From assembly GCF_000421165.1 (NCBI RefSeq), contig NZ_ATWI01000008.1:877385-941384 (forward strand): a stretch of DNA of 64,000 nucleotides. The letters run 5' to 3'. This document shows positions 19,226 to 30,045 of the stretch, piece by piece. The notes beneath the pieces were generated by a model. That model had not been told where the DNA came from. It worked only from the letters and a program-made list of their open reading frames with translations, and ran no database searches. How positions within the stretch are numbered: the stretch's first letter is position 1; every line of letters starts with the position of its first letter. The stretch comes from Marinobacter daepoensis DSM 16072 (lineage in GTDB: Bacteria; Pseudomonadota; Gammaproteobacteria; Pseudomonadales; Oleiphilaceae). Made by a program: the position numbers and the translations under genes.

Positions 19226-19911
19226 GTTCACAACCAGACCTAGACCAACTTCAGCGCCGCATTGGCTACCAGTTCAAAGAGCCGGAACGGCTTTTGTTGG
19301 CGCTTACCCATCGTAGTTTCGGCAATCAGAATAACGAACGCCTGGAGTTTCTGGGTGATTCCATCGTCAATATGGTGATTGCCGAGCATCTCTACCTTCA
19401 TTTCGAGAAAGCCCGTGAAGGGCAGTTAAGCCGGTTGCGGGCCCGAATGGTCAAAGGCGTTACCCTGGCCGAAATTGGCCGTGAGTTCCAGTTGGGACAG
19501 TATCTCCGGCTCGGCTCCGGAGAACTGAAAAGCGGCGGATACCGGCGGGAATCCATTCTGGCCGATGCCGTGGAGTCCATCATTGGTGCCATCTATCTGG
19601 ACAGTGATTTTCATACCTGTCGTGATCAGGTATTGCGCTGGTTTGATCAACGACTGGCGAATCTGGATATTCAGGATACCCAGAAGGATCCGAAGACCCG
19701 GTTGCAGGAATACCTGCAGTCCCGACAATACCCTCTGCCGCGATATGAAGTGATCTCTGTTGATGGCGAAGCGCACAATCAGACGTTTCACGTTTCCTGT
19801 GCGTTGCCGTCGCTGGATCGAAAGACCTCGGGCACAGGCAGCAGTCGGCGTATTGCTGAACAGCAGGCCGCCCGTAATGCACTCAAACAACTGGGTGTGG
19901 AGAACTCCTGA
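19222..19911 (+). CDS. rnc: Ribonuclease III
   Basis: Cuts double-stranded RNA in rRNA processing and mRNA turnover. The signature [14 protein letters not shown] is at about residues 34-47 with its catalytic acidic residues, and [13 protein letters not shown] supplies the second acidic cluster; a double-stranded-RNA-binding domain fills about 150-225. The start is GTG 19222, overlapping the stop of the preceding gene, and the stop overlaps the era start (TGATG). Such overlaps indicate translational coupling. Confidence 0.96.
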   Translation: MSSQPDLDQLQRRIGYQFKEPERLLLALTHRSFGNQNNERLEFLGDSIVNMVIAEHLYLHFEKAREGQLSRLRARMVKGVTLAEIGREFQLGQYLRLGSGELKSGGYRRESILADAVESIIGAIYLDSDFHTCRDQVLRWFDQRLANLDIQDTQKDPKTRLQEYLQSRQYPLPRYEVISVDGEAHNQTFHVSCALPSLDRKTSGTGSSRRIAEQQAARNALKQLGVENS

Positions 19912-20828
19912 TGACCGATATTACTTTGCCGGATAACCCGGACAGCCGCTGCGGTTTCGTGGCGATTGTTGGCCGGCCGAACGTGGGCAAGTCGACGTTG
20001 CTCAATCACATCCTTGGCCAGAAGCTGAGTATCACCTCACGTAAACCTCAGACTACGCGCCATCAGGTGCTCGGCATCAAAACTGATGGGGCTGTGCAGG
20101 CCATATACGTAGATACGCCAGGGATGCATGAGGATGAACCCCGGGCCCTGAACCGGTACATGAACAAGGCGGCGGCTTCAGCGCTGATCGATGTTGATGT
20201 GGTGGTGTTCGTGGTCGATCAGCTGGCCTGGACCAGTGCAGACGAGTTGGTGCTGGAGAAACTCAAGCGGGTTAAGTGCCCGGTGATTCTCGCGGTGAAC
20301 AAAGTCGATAAACTGGAAAAGCGTGAGTTGTTGCTTCCGCATCTGGAGATGCTGTCGAAGAAACGGGAGTTTGCCGAGATTATTCCGTTGTCGGCGCTCC
20401 GGGAAACCAATCTTGAGCCCTTGGAAACCGCCGTCGGTCGTTATCTTCCCCAGAGTGTCCACTTTTATCCGGATGACCAGATTACGGATCGAAGTGAACG
20501 CTTCATGGCTGCCGAAATGGTGCGGGAGAAAATTACCCGTCAGCTTGGGGCTGAGCTGCCATACTCGGTGGCGGTAGAAATCGAAGAGTTCAAACTTCAG
20601 GGGAAAACCCTGCATGTGTCTGCGCTGATACTGGTGGAACGCGAAGGCCAGAAGAAAATCATCATTGGGGACAAAGGTGAGCGCATGCGGCGGATTGGTC
20701 AGGAGGCCCGCGCCGATATGGAGCGCATGTTTGACTCAAAGGTAATGTTGCGGCTCTGGGTAAAAGTGAAACGCGGCTGGGCAGACAGCGACAGAGCCCT
20801 GAAGAGCCTGGGTATGAGCGATTTCTGA
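19911..20828 (+). CDS. era: GTPase Era
   Basis: Essential GTPase that binds the 3' end of 16S rRNA in 30S subunit assembly. G1 is [11 protein letters not shown]3 DTPGMH and G4 NKVDK; a type 2 KH domain occupies about 200-290 with the [11 protein letters not shown] element. The length of 305 residues is normal. The rnc-era-recO order is widely conserved in proteobacteria. Confidence 0.96.
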   Translation: MTDITLPDNPDSRCGFVAIVGRPNVGKSTLLNHILGQKLSITSRKPQTTRHQVLGIKTDGAVQAIYVDTPGMHEDEPRALNRYMNKAAASALIDVDVVVFVVDQLAWTSADELVLEKLKRVKCPVILAVNKVDKLEKRELLLPHLEMLSKKREFAEIIPLSALRETNLEPLETAVGRYLPQSVHFYPDDQITDRSERFMAAEMVREKITRQLGAELPYSVAVEIEEFKLQGKTLHVSALILVEREGQKKIIIGDKGERMRRIGQEARADMERMFDSKVMLRLWVKVKRGWADSDRALKSLGMSDF

Positions 20829-20835
20829 GGCCGGC

Positions 20836-21576
20836 ATGAAAGGCGCGGTGCAGCAGGAGCCCGCATATGTTGTGCACCGCCGCCCCTGGCGGGAAACGGC
20901 CTTGCTGGTGGACCTGTTCACGCTGAACCACGGGCGAATGAGTGTGGTGGCCCGTGGCGCCAATAGTGCCCGAAGCCCACTCAAGGCCCAGTTGCAGCCA
21001 TTTCAGCCATTGCTGGTGGACTGGACGGGTAAGAGTGACCTGAAAACTCTGGTTCAGCTCGAAGTCCGGAATGCCTCAGCAGTCCGTCACCCGCGGGCTC
21101 TGTATAGCGGCTTCTATATCAACGAACTGGTTCAGCGCGTTCTGCCGGTTTCAGACCCTTCCCCGGCGTTATTCGCCAGCTATATTGAAACCCTGAAAGC
21201 GCTTGCAAACCTGCCTTCGAAAGGCGATGTCGAGCCGGTCCTGCGCCGTTTTGAGCGGGCCTTTGCGTCGGCTTTGGGGTACGATTTTGCCTGGGACGAA
21301 ACCACCGACACCCGGGTGCCGGTGGAGGCGGGATGTGTTTACGGCTACGATCCGATGCAAGGCATTGTCTCGTCGTCATCACCCGATGTGCCGCTGCGCC
21401 ATCTTCCCGGGGAAGCGCTGCTGGCACTGGGGGAGGGAAACTACTCTGGCGATGCCCCACGAAAAACAGCGAAGCGCGTTATGCGTGTGCTGGTAGATTA
21501 TCTGATGCAGGGCAAGCCCCTGCATAGTCGAACCCTGTTCAGTCATTCAAATCCGTTATCTGGGAGAACACCATGA
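20836..21576 (+). CDS. recO: DNA repair protein RecO
   Basis: Loads RecA onto SSB-coated single-stranded DNA with RecR in the RecF pathway. The N-terminal OB fold is recognisable from [20 protein letters not shown] and [10 protein letters not shown]; the remainder is helical. The 246-residue length is typical. There is no obvious four-cysteine zinc finger, which is common in gammaproteobacterial RecO. It begins 7 bases after era and overlaps pdxJ by 4 bases. Confidence 0.94.
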   Translation: MKGAVQQEPAYVVHRRPWRETALLVDLFTLNHGRMSVVARGANSARSPLKAQLQPFQPLLVDWTGKSDLKTLVQLEVRNASAVRHPRALYSGFYINELVQRVLPVSDPSPALFASYIETLKALANLPSKGDVEPVLRRFERAFASALGYDFAWDETTDTRVPVEAGCVYGYDPMQGIVSSSSPDVPLRHLPGEALLALGEGNYSGDAPRKTAKRVMRVLVDYLMQGKPLHSRTLFSHSNPLSGRTP

Positions 21577-22307
21577 ATTCCCGAGTGTTACTTGGAGTGA
21601 ATATCGACCATGTGGCAACCCTGCGGCAGGCTCGGGGGACGCGCTATCCAGACCCCGTTCAGGCGGCCCTGGTGGCGGAAGAGGCCGGTGCTGACGGTAT
21701 TACCATTCACCCGAGGGAGGATCGCCGGCACATACAGGACCGTGATGTTCTGCTGTTGCGGGAGGTTCTGCAAACCAAGATGAATCTGGAGATGGCGGTG
21801 ACCGATGCCATGCTGGCGTTTGCCGAGCAGGTCCGGCCTGAGTGTGTCTGCCTGGTTCCGGAGAAGCGTGAAGAACTCACCACTGAGGGTGGGCTTGACG
21901 TCGATGGCCAGGAGGAGCGAGTTGCCAGGGCTTGCGAACGTCTCGCGCGGATCGGGGCGGAGGTGTCGCTGTTTATTGATCCTGACCCTGCTCAGATCGA
22001 CGCGGCGGTTCGGTGTGGGGCGCCAGTGGTTGAACTTCACACGGGGGATTATGCAGAAGCCTCGGACCCGGAAAAGGCCGATGCTTCCTTTCGTGTGCTT
22101 GCCGATGCTGTCGCCTATGCCCGGAAAAAGGGGTTAATTGTGAACGCCGGGCATGGCTTGCACTACCACAATACCGAGCGGGTTGCGGCTATTCAGGGCA
22201 TCAATGAATTGAACATCGGGCACGCAATCATCGCCCGCGCTGTCTTCTCGGGGCTGAAAGACGCCGTGCGGGATATGAAAGCCATTCTTGACCGGGCCCG
22301 GCGCTGA
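21573..22307 (+). CDS. pdxJ: Pyridoxine 5'-phosphate synthase
   Basis: Condenses 1-deoxyxylulose 5-phosphate with 3-amino-2-oxopropyl phosphate to form pyridoxine 5'-phosphate in the DXP-dependent vitamin B6 pathway. The TIM-barrel family motifs [43 protein letters not shown] and [10 protein letters not shown] are all present in 244 residues. It ends the lepA-to-pdxJ run and is six bases from the convergent gacS stop. Confidence 0.96.
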   Translation: MNSRVLLGVNIDHVATLRQARGTRYPDPVQAALVAEEAGADGITIHPREDRRHIQDRDVLLLREVLQTKMNLEMAVTDAMLAFAEQVRPECVCLVPEKREELTTEGGLDVDGQEERVARACERLARIGAEVSLFIDPDPAQIDAAVRCGAPVVELHTGDYAEASDPEKADASFRVLADAVAYARKKGLIVNAGHGLHYHNTERVAAIQGINELNIGHAIIARAVFSGLKDAVRDMKAILDRARR

Positions 22308-22313
22308 TCCGGG

Positions 22314-25184
22314 TCAGGTGGTTTCCGGCTGGCGCTGTTGTTCTCTGAACAATTGCTGCCAGTCTGTCTGTTCACTCCAGTCCTGCAATCGCTCCATGGC
22401 CGCAAGTAACTGATCCTTTAACAGGCCTCTATCCGGAGCCTCACATTTCAGTGCCGTCTCGAACCGGTTGGCTACCGAGCGCAATTCGGGTACGCCGCAG
22501 TATCGGGTTGCACCGTGGAGCTTGTGCACACATTCCAGCAGGCTGGCCTGGTTCTCCTGCTGCCAAAGCTCCTGAACCTGTCCGAGGTCAGAATTCACCT
22601 GTTCCAGTAGCATACTGAACAGTTCTTCGGCCAGGTCTGCTTTGCCTGCCGCCAACTGAATACTCTCGTCTACGCTGACGCAGTCCTGCTGCATCCGACG
22701 GTTTGAGGGGCGAAGGGTCCGGCGAGTGTCCCGTACTTCTGACACCCGGAACCGATCGGTTGCTGTGGCGCAGTCAAACCCTGTGTATTCCCGGATCAGA
22801 TCCACCAGCTGGCTGCTGCTGATGGGCTTGGGCATGTAGCCATCAAAGCCCTGCTGGGTCAGTCGGTCCTGTTCGTCCGCCATGGCATGGGCTGTGAGCG
22901 CGATGATTGGAGTCCGGTGGGAGCTGGTGTCCAGGTCCCGGATTCTGGCGGTGGTTTCCACCCCGTCCATGCCGGGCATCTGAAGGTCCATGAAGACCAG
23001 ATCAAAGGCTTTCTGGCGCACTTTGGTCAGGGCCTCGAAGCCACTGGAGGCCCCTTCCGCCTCCAGTCGGCAATCATTCAACAGGGTCATGACCAGCTTC
23101 AGGTTGGCTTCGTTATCATCAACGGCGAGAATCCGGGGGGTGTTCATCGGCCCGCTTGGTTGCAGGGGCAGAGCGGTTGTGACGGGGCCCTGGTTGCCGG
23201 CATGGATGCCATGAATCAGCAGCAGGAGTTCGTCGTAGAAGGCATCCCGGCATACCGGCTTAGTCAGGTGGCCGCTGGCCAGTCCCGACAGCGGTGTGTC
23301 ATGGGTTTCAAGGGTCGGCGTCAGCAGCAGGGTCCGACAGTCGCGCTCCACTTCCAGAGAGCGCACCAGGTTGCAGTACTGGCTGGAATTCAGCAGATGC
23401 CGTGTAATGCCGACAATAGCCGTGGCATAGCCTTCCTGGCGTTTCTGGGCTTCCTCAACCTGCTCCTGAAGGGCTCCGGGCGACGATACTCGCTCAACGC
23501 TTACTCCCCAGTCTCTCAGCAGGTGCTCGACCGCAAGCCCAGTGGTTTTCTGGTGTTCCAGATAAATGATCTTCTCACCCCGGAGCGCTTCTTTCGGGCT
23601 GCTGCTTTCCCCGTTGGTTGAGAGTTCGGAGGTCAGCGTGAACCAGAAGGTGGAGCCCTTGCCCAATTCACTTTCCAGGCCTATCTTGCCGCCCATTTCC
23701 TCAACCAGGCGTTTGGAGATGGCCAGCCCCAGGCCGGTGCCACCGTATTGTCGTGCAGTGGAAGCATCGGCCTGGCTGAAGGCGTTGAACAGAGATTGTT
23801 GCTGGGCCCTGGACAAGCCGACGCCGGAGTCGGTGATACTCAGACGCAGGGTCACACGATTCTGTTCGGCGTTTTCATCTTCCAGGCTGGCCCGCAGAAC
23901 CACTTCGCCGGTCTGTGTGAACTTGATGGCGTTGTTCACCAGATTCGTGATCACCTGTTTGACCCGAAGCGGGTCCCCCATCAGGTTGTCCGGCACATCG
24001 CTGTAAACCAGGGGTACCAGGTCGAGGTTTTTCGTGTGCGCTGCCGGAGCCAGCATCACCATGACTTCCTCAACAATGTCCCGAAGCTGGAACGGCACCC
24101 GGTCCAGAATCAGCTTGCCGGCCTCGATTTTGGAGAAATCCAGAATGTCGTTGATGATTGTCAGCAGGATTTCCGATGATTTCCGGATGGTGTTCAGGTG
24201 ATCTCTCTGCTGGCGTGGCAGAGGGCTTTTCAGCAGGAGTTCGGTGAAACCAATGATGCCGTTGAGCGGGGTCCGGATTTCGTGGGACATATTGGCCAGG
24301 AACTCTGATTTGATGCGGCTGGCTTCAAGAGCTTCCTTGCGGGCAAAATCCAGCTCGATGTTCTGGATTTCGATGGTTTCCAGTGTTTCCCGAAGGTCTT
24401 CTGTTGCCTGGTCGATGTTCTGCTGCATCTCGGCCTGGGCTTTACTCAGTTCTGAGGCCATATCGTTAAGGCCAGATTCCAGTTGCTCGAATTCGGGGCC
24501 GGCGCTGGTATAGACCCGGGTGTCCAGTTTTCCTTCCTTGAGTTTGGCCACGGCTTCATTGAGCTGAAAGACCGGGGCGGTAAAGGCGCGGCTGAGGCGA
24601 AGGGCAATGGCCAGGCTTAGCAGCACGCCGCTGATCACCAGCAACAGCGAAATCAGCAGTGCTTTATAGGTTTCCTTCTCTGTCCGGACATGGGACATCT
24701 CCACAGCAGCCCAGCCCAGCGGTGCCTCCCGTTTTGCGGCGGTCTGGCGGGCATCGGGATCGAGCATGGTTTCGATCATCAGGTCCTGAAGGTGTACCGG
24801 GGTGACAAAGCGGGTGCTGTTGTGGTGGGTTACCCGGATGGGCTGGTTCGGTTCCAGCGGTGGCATGGCCACACGGTCAGAGCTGCCCGGACCGGTGTGG
24901 AGCATGCGTTTTCCATCGCTGCCATAAAAGGTAATGGAACGAACGTCACGTTCCTCCAGCAGAGCATTGGACAGACTGCTCAGCAGGCTTCGATTGGCGG
25001 TGAACAGGCCATATTCGGAACCGGCAGCCAATTGCCTGGACAGAGACTCGCCCCGATCCTGAAGCAGGCTCTCAATCTGGTTCACCCAGCTGTAGGTAAA
25101 AAACAGCCCCAGCAACAGCGTGGTAAGGAGGGTGGGAACCAGAGTAACCACCAGTACTTTCTTGCGAATGCCCCAACGTCGCAT
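22314..25184 (-). CDS. gacS: Hybrid sensor histidine kinase GacS/BarA
   Basis: Membrane sensor kinase that, with a GacA/UvrY response regulator (not in this window), drives regulatory RNAs controlling CsrA/RsmA. Domains: transmembrane about 10-32, periplasmic region about 33-172, transmembrane about 173-195, HAMP about 197-250, coiled coil, HisKA with phosphoacceptor His301 (ANMSHEIRTPLNG), HATPase about 410-530, a degenerate receiver-like segment, a true receiver with DLVFMDLQMPGMDG near 745, and a C-terminal HPt with CVHKLHGATRYCG near 885. This is the full BarA/GacS tripartite architecture in 956 residues. It faces pdxJ and is divergent from cysM. Confidence 0.94.
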   Translation of the reverse strand: MRRWGIRKKVLVVTLVPTLLTTLLLGLFFTYSWVNQIESLLQDRGESLSRQLAAGSEYGLFTANRSLLSSLSNALLEERDVRSITFYGSDGKRMLHTGPGSSDRVAMPPLEPNQPIRVTHHNSTRFVTPVHLQDLMIETMLDPDARQTAAKREAPLGWAAVEMSHVRTEKETYKALLISLLLVISGVLLSLAIALRLSRAFTAPVFQLNEAVAKLKEGKLDTRVYTSAGPEFEQLESGLNDMASELSKAQAEMQQNIDQATEDLRETLETIEIQNIELDFARKEALEASRIKSEFLANMSHEIRTPLNGIIGFTELLLKSPLPRQQRDHLNTIRKSSEILLTIINDILDFSKIEAGKLILDRVPFQLRDIVEEVMVMLAPAAHTKNLDLVPLVYSDVPDNLMGDPLRVKQVITNLVNNAIKFTQTGEVVLRASLEDENAEQNRVTLRLSITDSGVGLSRAQQQSLFNAFSQADASTARQYGGTGLGLAISKRLVEEMGGKIGLESELGKGSTFWFTLTSELSTNGESSSPKEALRGEKIIYLEHQKTTGLAVEHLLRDWGVSVERVSSPGALQEQVEEAQKRQEGYATAIVGITRHLLNSSQYCNLVRSLEVERDCRTLLLTPTLETHDTPLSGLASGHLTKPVCRDAFYDELLLLIHGIHAGNQGPVTTALPLQPSGPMNTPRILAVDDNEANLKLVMTLLNDCRLEAEGASSGFEALTKVRQKAFDLVFMDLQMPGMDGVETTARIRDLDTSSHRTPIIALTAHAMADEQDRLTQQGFDGYMPKPISSSQLVDLIREYTGFDCATATDRFRVSEVRDTRRTLRPSNRRMQQDCVSVDESIQLAAGKADLAEELFSMLLEQVNSDLGQVQELWQQENQASLLECVHKLHGATRYCGVPELRSVANRFETALKCEAPDRGLLKDQLLAAMERLQDWSEQTDWQQLFREQQRQPETT

Positions 25185-25362
25185 AACGTGTTCCTGTAAA
25201 TTACCCGGTCCGCCGACTGGTTGTCGTGCCGTGCGGATACGTCCTTGTCAGAATAGCTGATCAGCGACTGGTTGGCCGTGTCCCTGAAGGGCCCTGAGCC
25301 ACTCTGAGTGCCAGAGGGTATCGGGGAGCTCTGAGGATTTCCGTTCAGCTCGGAAACAAACA

Positions 25363-25421
25363 GTTATAGCCGCAGGTCATGGATATAGCGACAAGCTGTA
25401 TTGGGACAAAACGGCTATAAC
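25363..25421. repeat. Widely spaced 10-bp inverted repeat between gacS and cysM
   Basis: GTTATAGCCG (25363-25372) and CGGCTATAAC (25412-25421) are perfect inverted copies separated by 39 bases, in the 278-base divergent region. They could be two operator half-sites for a looping regulator or a long-loop hairpin. No known regulator is recognised. Confidence 0.6.
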
Positions 25422-25462
25422 GCGTATGATTCGAAGCCGAAAGTGTATCACAGGGTATCCAT

Positions 25463-26356
25463 ATGATTTTCCCCACCATTGAAGATTATGTCGGCCACAC
25501 ACCGCTGGTGCGTCTGCAGCGTTTGCCCGGTCAAACCAGCAACGTCATCCTGGCAAAACTGGAGGGGAATAACCCGGCGGGCTCAGTCAAGGACCGGCCT
25601 GCTCTGAGCATGATTCAGGAGGCCGAGCGACGGGGTGAAATACAGCCCGGCGATACGCTGATTGAGGCTACCTCTGGAAACACCGGGATTGCCCTGGCTA
25701 TGGCTGCGGCGATCAAGGGCTACCGAATGGTCCTGATCATGCCGGATAATCTGAGCGAGGAGCGTCGTGCTTCCATGAGGGCCTACGGTGCCCAGGTAGT
25801 GAACGTTACCCGGGAACAGGGGATGGAAGGCGCCAGGGATCTGGCGATCCGTATGGAGTCGGAGGGGAAGGGCAAGGTGCTGGACCAGTTCAGTAATCAG
25901 GACAACCCTGCCGCCCATTACCACACCACAGGGCCGGAAATCTGGGAGCAGACCTCGGGGCGTGTTACCCACTTTGTCAGTGCTATGGGGACGACCGGAA
26001 CGATCATGGGGGTGTCCCGATACCTCAAAGAGCGCAACCCGGACATCCGGATAGTTGGTTTGCAGCCGGAGGACGGGGCATCCATTCCTGGCATCCGGCG
26101 ATGGCCGGAGGCCTATCTGCCGAAGATTTTTGATGCCAGTCGCGTCGACCAGGTGCTGGATATTGGTCAGCAGGAAGCGGAAGACACCATGCGGGCACTG
26201 GCTGAAAAAGAAGGGATTTTCTGTGGCGTTTCTTCCGGCGGTGCGATTGCGGCAGCCCTGAAGCTGTCACAAGAGGTTGAAAACGCGGTGATCGTTGCCA
26301 TTATCTGTGACCGCGGAGACCGTTACCTGTCCACTGGTGTGTTTCCTGGCGCCTGA
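25463..26356 (+). CDS. cysM: Cysteine synthase B (O-acetylserine sulfhydrylase)
   Basis: PLP enzyme making cysteine from O-acetylserine and sulfide or thiosulfate. The PLP lysine is in GSVKDRPAL near residue 42, and the phosphate/substrate loops TSGNTG and GTTGTIMG are present; CysM-type features include [17 protein letters not shown]. The 297-residue length suits CysM better than the longer CysK. cysM-rlmD-relA-mazG is a known order in Pseudomonas-like genomes. Confidence 0.95.
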   Translation: MIFPTIEDYVGHTPLVRLQRLPGQTSNVILAKLEGNNPAGSVKDRPALSMIQEAERRGEIQPGDTLIEATSGNTGIALAMAAAIKGYRMVLIMPDNLSEERRASMRAYGAQVVNVTREQGMEGARDLAIRMESEGKGKVLDQFSNQDNPAAHYHTTGPEIWEQTSGRVTHFVSAMGTTGTIMGVSRYLKERNPDIRIVGLQPEDGASIPGIRRWPEAYLPKIFDASRVDQVLDIGQQEAEDTMRALAEKEGIFCGVSSGGAIAAALKLSQEVENAVIVAIICDRGDRYLSTGVFPGA

Positions 26357-26382
26357 GTCACCACCAATCAAGAGAATTTAAT

Positions 26383-27732
26383 ATGAGCAAGCGTCGCCGC
26401 AAGGTTCTGCCGAAGGAGCCTGTGCGTTGTGAAATCGAGACCCTGAGCCATGATGGCAGGGGCATTGCCCGTGCCGATGGTAAAACCCAGTTTGTTGACG
26501 GCGCTCTGCCTGGCGAAACCGTGATGGCCAAAATGGTCAGCACCCGCAGTCGGTTTGATGAACTCCGCACCACAGAAGTGCTGGATTCTGCCCCTGACCG
26601 GCAGAGTCCGCCCTGTGATTTTGCCGATCTGTGCGGTGGTTGCAGCCTGCAGCACATGAGTGAAGATGCCCAGATCCGGTTCAAAGAAAACACCCTCCGT
26701 GAGCATTTTGCGCATTTCGGTGGTATTGAGCCGGAGCAGTGGGTCGCTCCCATGCGTTCCCCTGAGACCCTGGGCTATCGCCGGAAAGCACGGCTTGGGG
26801 TGCGTTATGTGAAGGCCCGCGAGTCTGTGCTGGTAGGGTTCCGGGAGAAGCGGAACAGCTTTCTGACGGATATCGACCGCTGCGCAGTTCTTGATCCTCG
26901 CATTGGTGAGCGGATCCAGCCCCTTCGAACGTTGCTGCACAGCATGGCGGCGTTTGACCGCATTGCTCAGGTTGAAGTGGCCTGCGGGGATGACGTGGCG
27001 GCCATGGTCTTCCGAAATATGGACGACCTGGTGCCGGAAGACCGGGAAAAACTCATCGCGTTTGGTCAGGCCCACGACCTGCATATCTACCTGCAGCCGA
27101 AAGGACCCGATACCGTTCACCGTATCTGGCCGGAGTCCGCCGGCCGGGACGACGAGCGACTAAGCTATCGTATGGATGAGTTTGATCTCACCCTGGCTTT
27201 TCATCCGATGGACTTCACTCAGGTAAATGCAGGGATTAACCGGAGTATGGTGCACCGTGCCGTGGAATGGCTTGATGTGCAGCCCGGCGAGCGAGTGCTG
27301 GACTTGTTCTGTGGTCTGGGGAACTTCACCCTGCCGCTGGCCCGGAAAGGTGGTCAGGTGGTTGGTGTGGAGGGCGATGATGCAATGGTGGTCCGTGGCC
27401 GGGAAAATGCCCGTCTGAATCACCTGACCAATGTCGAGTTTCATGGGGCCGATCTGCACGGTGATTTTACGGGGCAGTCCTGGGCCAAAGAGGGTTTTGA
27501 TAAAATTCTGATCGATCCGCCGCGCTCCGGTGCGGAGGAAATCTGCAAGTATCTGACTGCTTTTGGTGCCAATCGCATTGTCTATGTGTCCTGCAATCCG
27601 GCGACGCTGGCCAGGGACGCGGGGGTGATGGTGCGCAATGGCTATCGGCTGGTGCAGGCGGGCGTTATGGATATGTTCCCCCACACCACGCACGTTGAGT
27701 CGATCGCGCTGTTCGAACGCGACGGAGACTGA
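26383..27732 (+). CDS. rlmD: 23S rRNA (uracil-1939-C5)-methyltransferase RlmD
   Basis: SAM-dependent enzyme with an iron-sulfur cluster that methylates U1939 of 23S rRNA. An N-terminal TRAM domain (about 10-70) precedes the cluster cysteines ([16 protein letters not shown] near residue 75-90). The methyltransferase core shows [24 protein letters not shown] and the catalytic-cysteine motif [12 protein letters not shown]. Length is 449 residues. It starts 26 bases after cysM. Confidence 0.95.
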   Translation: MSKRRRKVLPKEPVRCEIETLSHDGRGIARADGKTQFVDGALPGETVMAKMVSTRSRFDELRTTEVLDSAPDRQSPPCDFADLCGGCSLQHMSEDAQIRFKENTLREHFAHFGGIEPEQWVAPMRSPETLGYRRKARLGVRYVKARESVLVGFREKRNSFLTDIDRCAVLDPRIGERIQPLRTLLHSMAAFDRIAQVEVACGDDVAAMVFRNMDDLVPEDREKLIAFGQAHDLHIYLQPKGPDTVHRIWPESAGRDDERLSYRMDEFDLTLAFHPMDFTQVNAGINRSMVHRAVEWLDVQPGERVLDLFCGLGNFTLPLARKGGQVVGVEGDDAMVVRGRENARLNHLTNVEFHGADLHGDFTGQSWAKEGFDKILIDPPRSGAEEICKYLTAFGANRIVYVSCNPATLARDAGVMVRNGYRLVQAGVMDMFPHTTHVESIALFERDGD

Positions 27733-27807
27733 CGGCTGGCCGGGCGAGCACAGGGACGGCCAGGAAGGCCGTGAGAACAACCGAAAAAAAACGGGTAAAT
27801 CTCTGCC

Positions 27808-30045
27808 ATGGTAAAAGTTCGGGAAGACTATTCGCTCAGTCACGATGGTGAGGTCGATGTCGACCGCTACGTGCAGCACATCGCTGACCAGACCCATCTT
27901 GAGGAGCCGGGCCAGTTGCGGCACGCCTGTGAGATGGCCGCGCAGATCGCGGTGGAGGCTTTCCGGGAAGACCGGTTGTGGGCGCCGGGTGCCAGTAGTT
28001 TTCGCACGGGACTTGAAATGGCGCAGGTGCTTGCTGAGCTGCACCTTGATCAGGCCAGCCTGGTCGCCGCCGTGCTCTACCGGGCGGTGCGGGAAGAGAG
28101 AATCCCGCTGGAGAGGGTTCGCAAGGAATTCGGGGATGAAGTGGCTGGCCTGATTAACGGCGTACAGCAGATGGCGGCAATTTCATCCATTCACCACCCG
28201 CTCAAGGGCAATGTTCTGGGGCAGAGTGAAGGCCAGCTGGATAATGTCCGCAAGATGCTGGTGACGATGATTGATGACGTGCGGGTGGCCCTGATCAAGC
28301 TCGCGGAGCGTACCTGTGCGATCCGGGCCGTAAAGGACGCCCCGGAAGAAAAACGCATGCGAGTGGCCCGCGAGGTGTTCGATATCTACGCCCCTCTGGC
28401 TCACCGGCTGGGCATCGGGCATATCAAGTGGGAGCTGGAAGACCTCTCTTTCCGATACCTCCATGGCTCGGCGTACAAGAAAATTGCCAGGTTGCTGGAT
28501 GAGAAACGGTTGGACCGGGAAGGCTATATCCGCCGCGTTATCGATACGCTTCAGACCGAGCTGAAAGCCTCTGGTATCAAGGCGGACATTACCGGTCGCG
28601 CCAAGCACATCTACAGTATCTGGCGGAAAATGCGCCGCAAAGGAATTGATTTCTCCCAGGTGTATGACGTCCGGGCAGTGCGTCTTCTGGTGCCGGAAGT
28701 CCGTGACTGTTACGGCGCTCTCGGTATTGTGCATACGCTGTGGCGGCATATCCCCAATGAGTTTGATGACTACATTGCCAACCCGAAGGAAAATGGTTAC
28801 CAGTCTTTGCACACCGCGGTGATTGGTCCGGAAGGCAAGGTGATGGAGGTGCAGATTCGTACCCATGCCATGCATGAGGAGGCAGAGCTGGGTGTGTGTG
28901 CCCACTGGCTCTACAAGGGTACCGATACCCGGAACAAGTCCTCGGGCTACGACGCCAAGATCAACTGGTTGCGTCAGGTCCTGGAGTGGCAGGAGGAACT
29001 GGGCGACATCTCCGGATTGGCAGACCACCTGAAAACCGATGTGGCGTCAGACCGGGTGTACGTGTTCACTCCCGAAGGCCATGTGGTTGACCTGCCGCAA
29101 GGTGCGACCCCGGTGGATTTTGCGTACCGGGTGCATACTGAGATCGGCCATGCCTGTCGCGGGGCCCGGGTTAACAGTCGGATAGTTCCCCTGACCTATC
29201 CGCTCAAGACGGGTGACCAGGTATTCATTCTGACTTCGAATAACCCGGCACCAAGCCGGGACTGGCTCAACCCGAGCCTTGGCTACATCCAGACGTCCCG
29301 GGCCCGGGCCAAGGTCACTCACTGGTTCAAGCAGCAAAACCGGGATCGTAACATTTCGGATGGGCGGGCAATTCTTGAGGATGAGTTCAGGCGGCTGTCG
29401 TTGTTTGACGTAGACCTTGGGGAACTGGCGTCCCGGGTGAACTACCACAGCACCGATGACATGTTTGCTGCGATCGGGGCCGGAGACTTGCGGCCTACCC
29501 ACGTGGCCAACGTTGCTCAGCAACTGCTGGAACCCCAGTCTGAACAGTTGGACCTTAAACTGAGCCCGGGCCGGAAGAAACCCTACGATACCGAGTCCGA
29601 CATCCAGATTCTGGGCGTTGGCAAACTGAAGACTCAGGTGGCCAAATGCTGCAAGCCGCTGCCCGGGGACCCGATCGGGGGCTACATTACGGTGGGGCGT
29701 GGGGTAACCGTTCACCGTCAGGATTGCCTGACCTTCCTGAACCTTCAGGAGTTTGAGCCGAACCGGATCATCGAGGTGAACTGGGGGGGGCAGCCCGCGG
29801 CTGTCTACCCGGTGGACATTGAGATTGAGGCTTATGACCGCTCGGGGCTGCTTCGGGACATCACGCAGGTTCTGTCGTCTTCCCGCAGCGATGTTTTGTC
29901 CCTCAATACGGTGACCAACAAGGACGAAAACACCGCGACGATGCGAGTGACTGTGGAAATTTCAAGCCTCGAGCAGTTGGCACGCTTGCTGGCCCAGATT
30001 CGTAACCTGCCAAACATCATCGACGTGAGGCGAAAGCGCGGATGA
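27808..30045 (+). CDS. relA: GTP pyrophosphokinase RelA
   Basis: Ribosome-associated (p)ppGpp synthetase activated by uncharged tRNA during amino-acid starvation. The 745-residue protein has an N-terminal pseudo-hydrolase domain in which the HD-EE residues of SpoT are absent (the place reads YRAVREE), a synthetase domain with YDVRAVRLLV and ENGYQSLHTAV, a TGS domain at about 405-470, a zinc-finger-like region with KCCKPLPGDPIGG, and a C-terminal ACT domain. The missing hydrolase residues identify RelA rather than a bifunctional Rel/SpoT. mazG overlaps its 3' end by 4 bases. Confidence 0.96.
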   Translation: MVKVREDYSLSHDGEVDVDRYVQHIADQTHLEEPGQLRHACEMAAQIAVEAFREDRLWAPGASSFRTGLEMAQVLAELHLDQASLVAAVLYRAVREERIPLERVRKEFGDEVAGLINGVQQMAAISSIHHPLKGNVLGQSEGQLDNVRKMLVTMIDDVRVALIKLAERTCAIRAVKDAPEEKRMRVAREVFDIYAPLAHRLGIGHIKWELEDLSFRYLHGSAYKKIARLLDEKRLDREGYIRRVIDTLQTELKASGIKADITGRAKHIYSIWRKMRRKGIDFSQVYDVRAVRLLVPEVRDCYGALGIVHTLWRHIPNEFDDYIANPKENGYQSLHTAVIGPEGKVMEVQIRTHAMHEEAELGVCAHWLYKGTDTRNKSSGYDAKINWLRQVLEWQEELGDISGLADHLKTDVASDRVYVFTPEGHVVDLPQGATPVDFAYRVHTEIGHACRGARVNSRIVPLTYPLKTGDQVFILTSNNPAPSRDWLNPSLGYIQTSRARAKVTHWFKQQNRDRNISDGRAILEDEFRRLSLFDVDLGELASRVNYHSTDDMFAAIGAGDLRPTHVANVAQQLLEPQSEQLDLKLSPGRKKPYDTESDIQILGVGKLKTQVAKCCKPLPGDPIGGYITVGRGVTVHRQDCLTFLNLQEFEPNRIIEVNWGGQPAAVYPVDIEIEAYDRSGLLRDITQVLSSSRSDVLSLNTVTNKDENTATMRVTVEISSLEQLARLLAQIRNLPNIIDVRRKRG

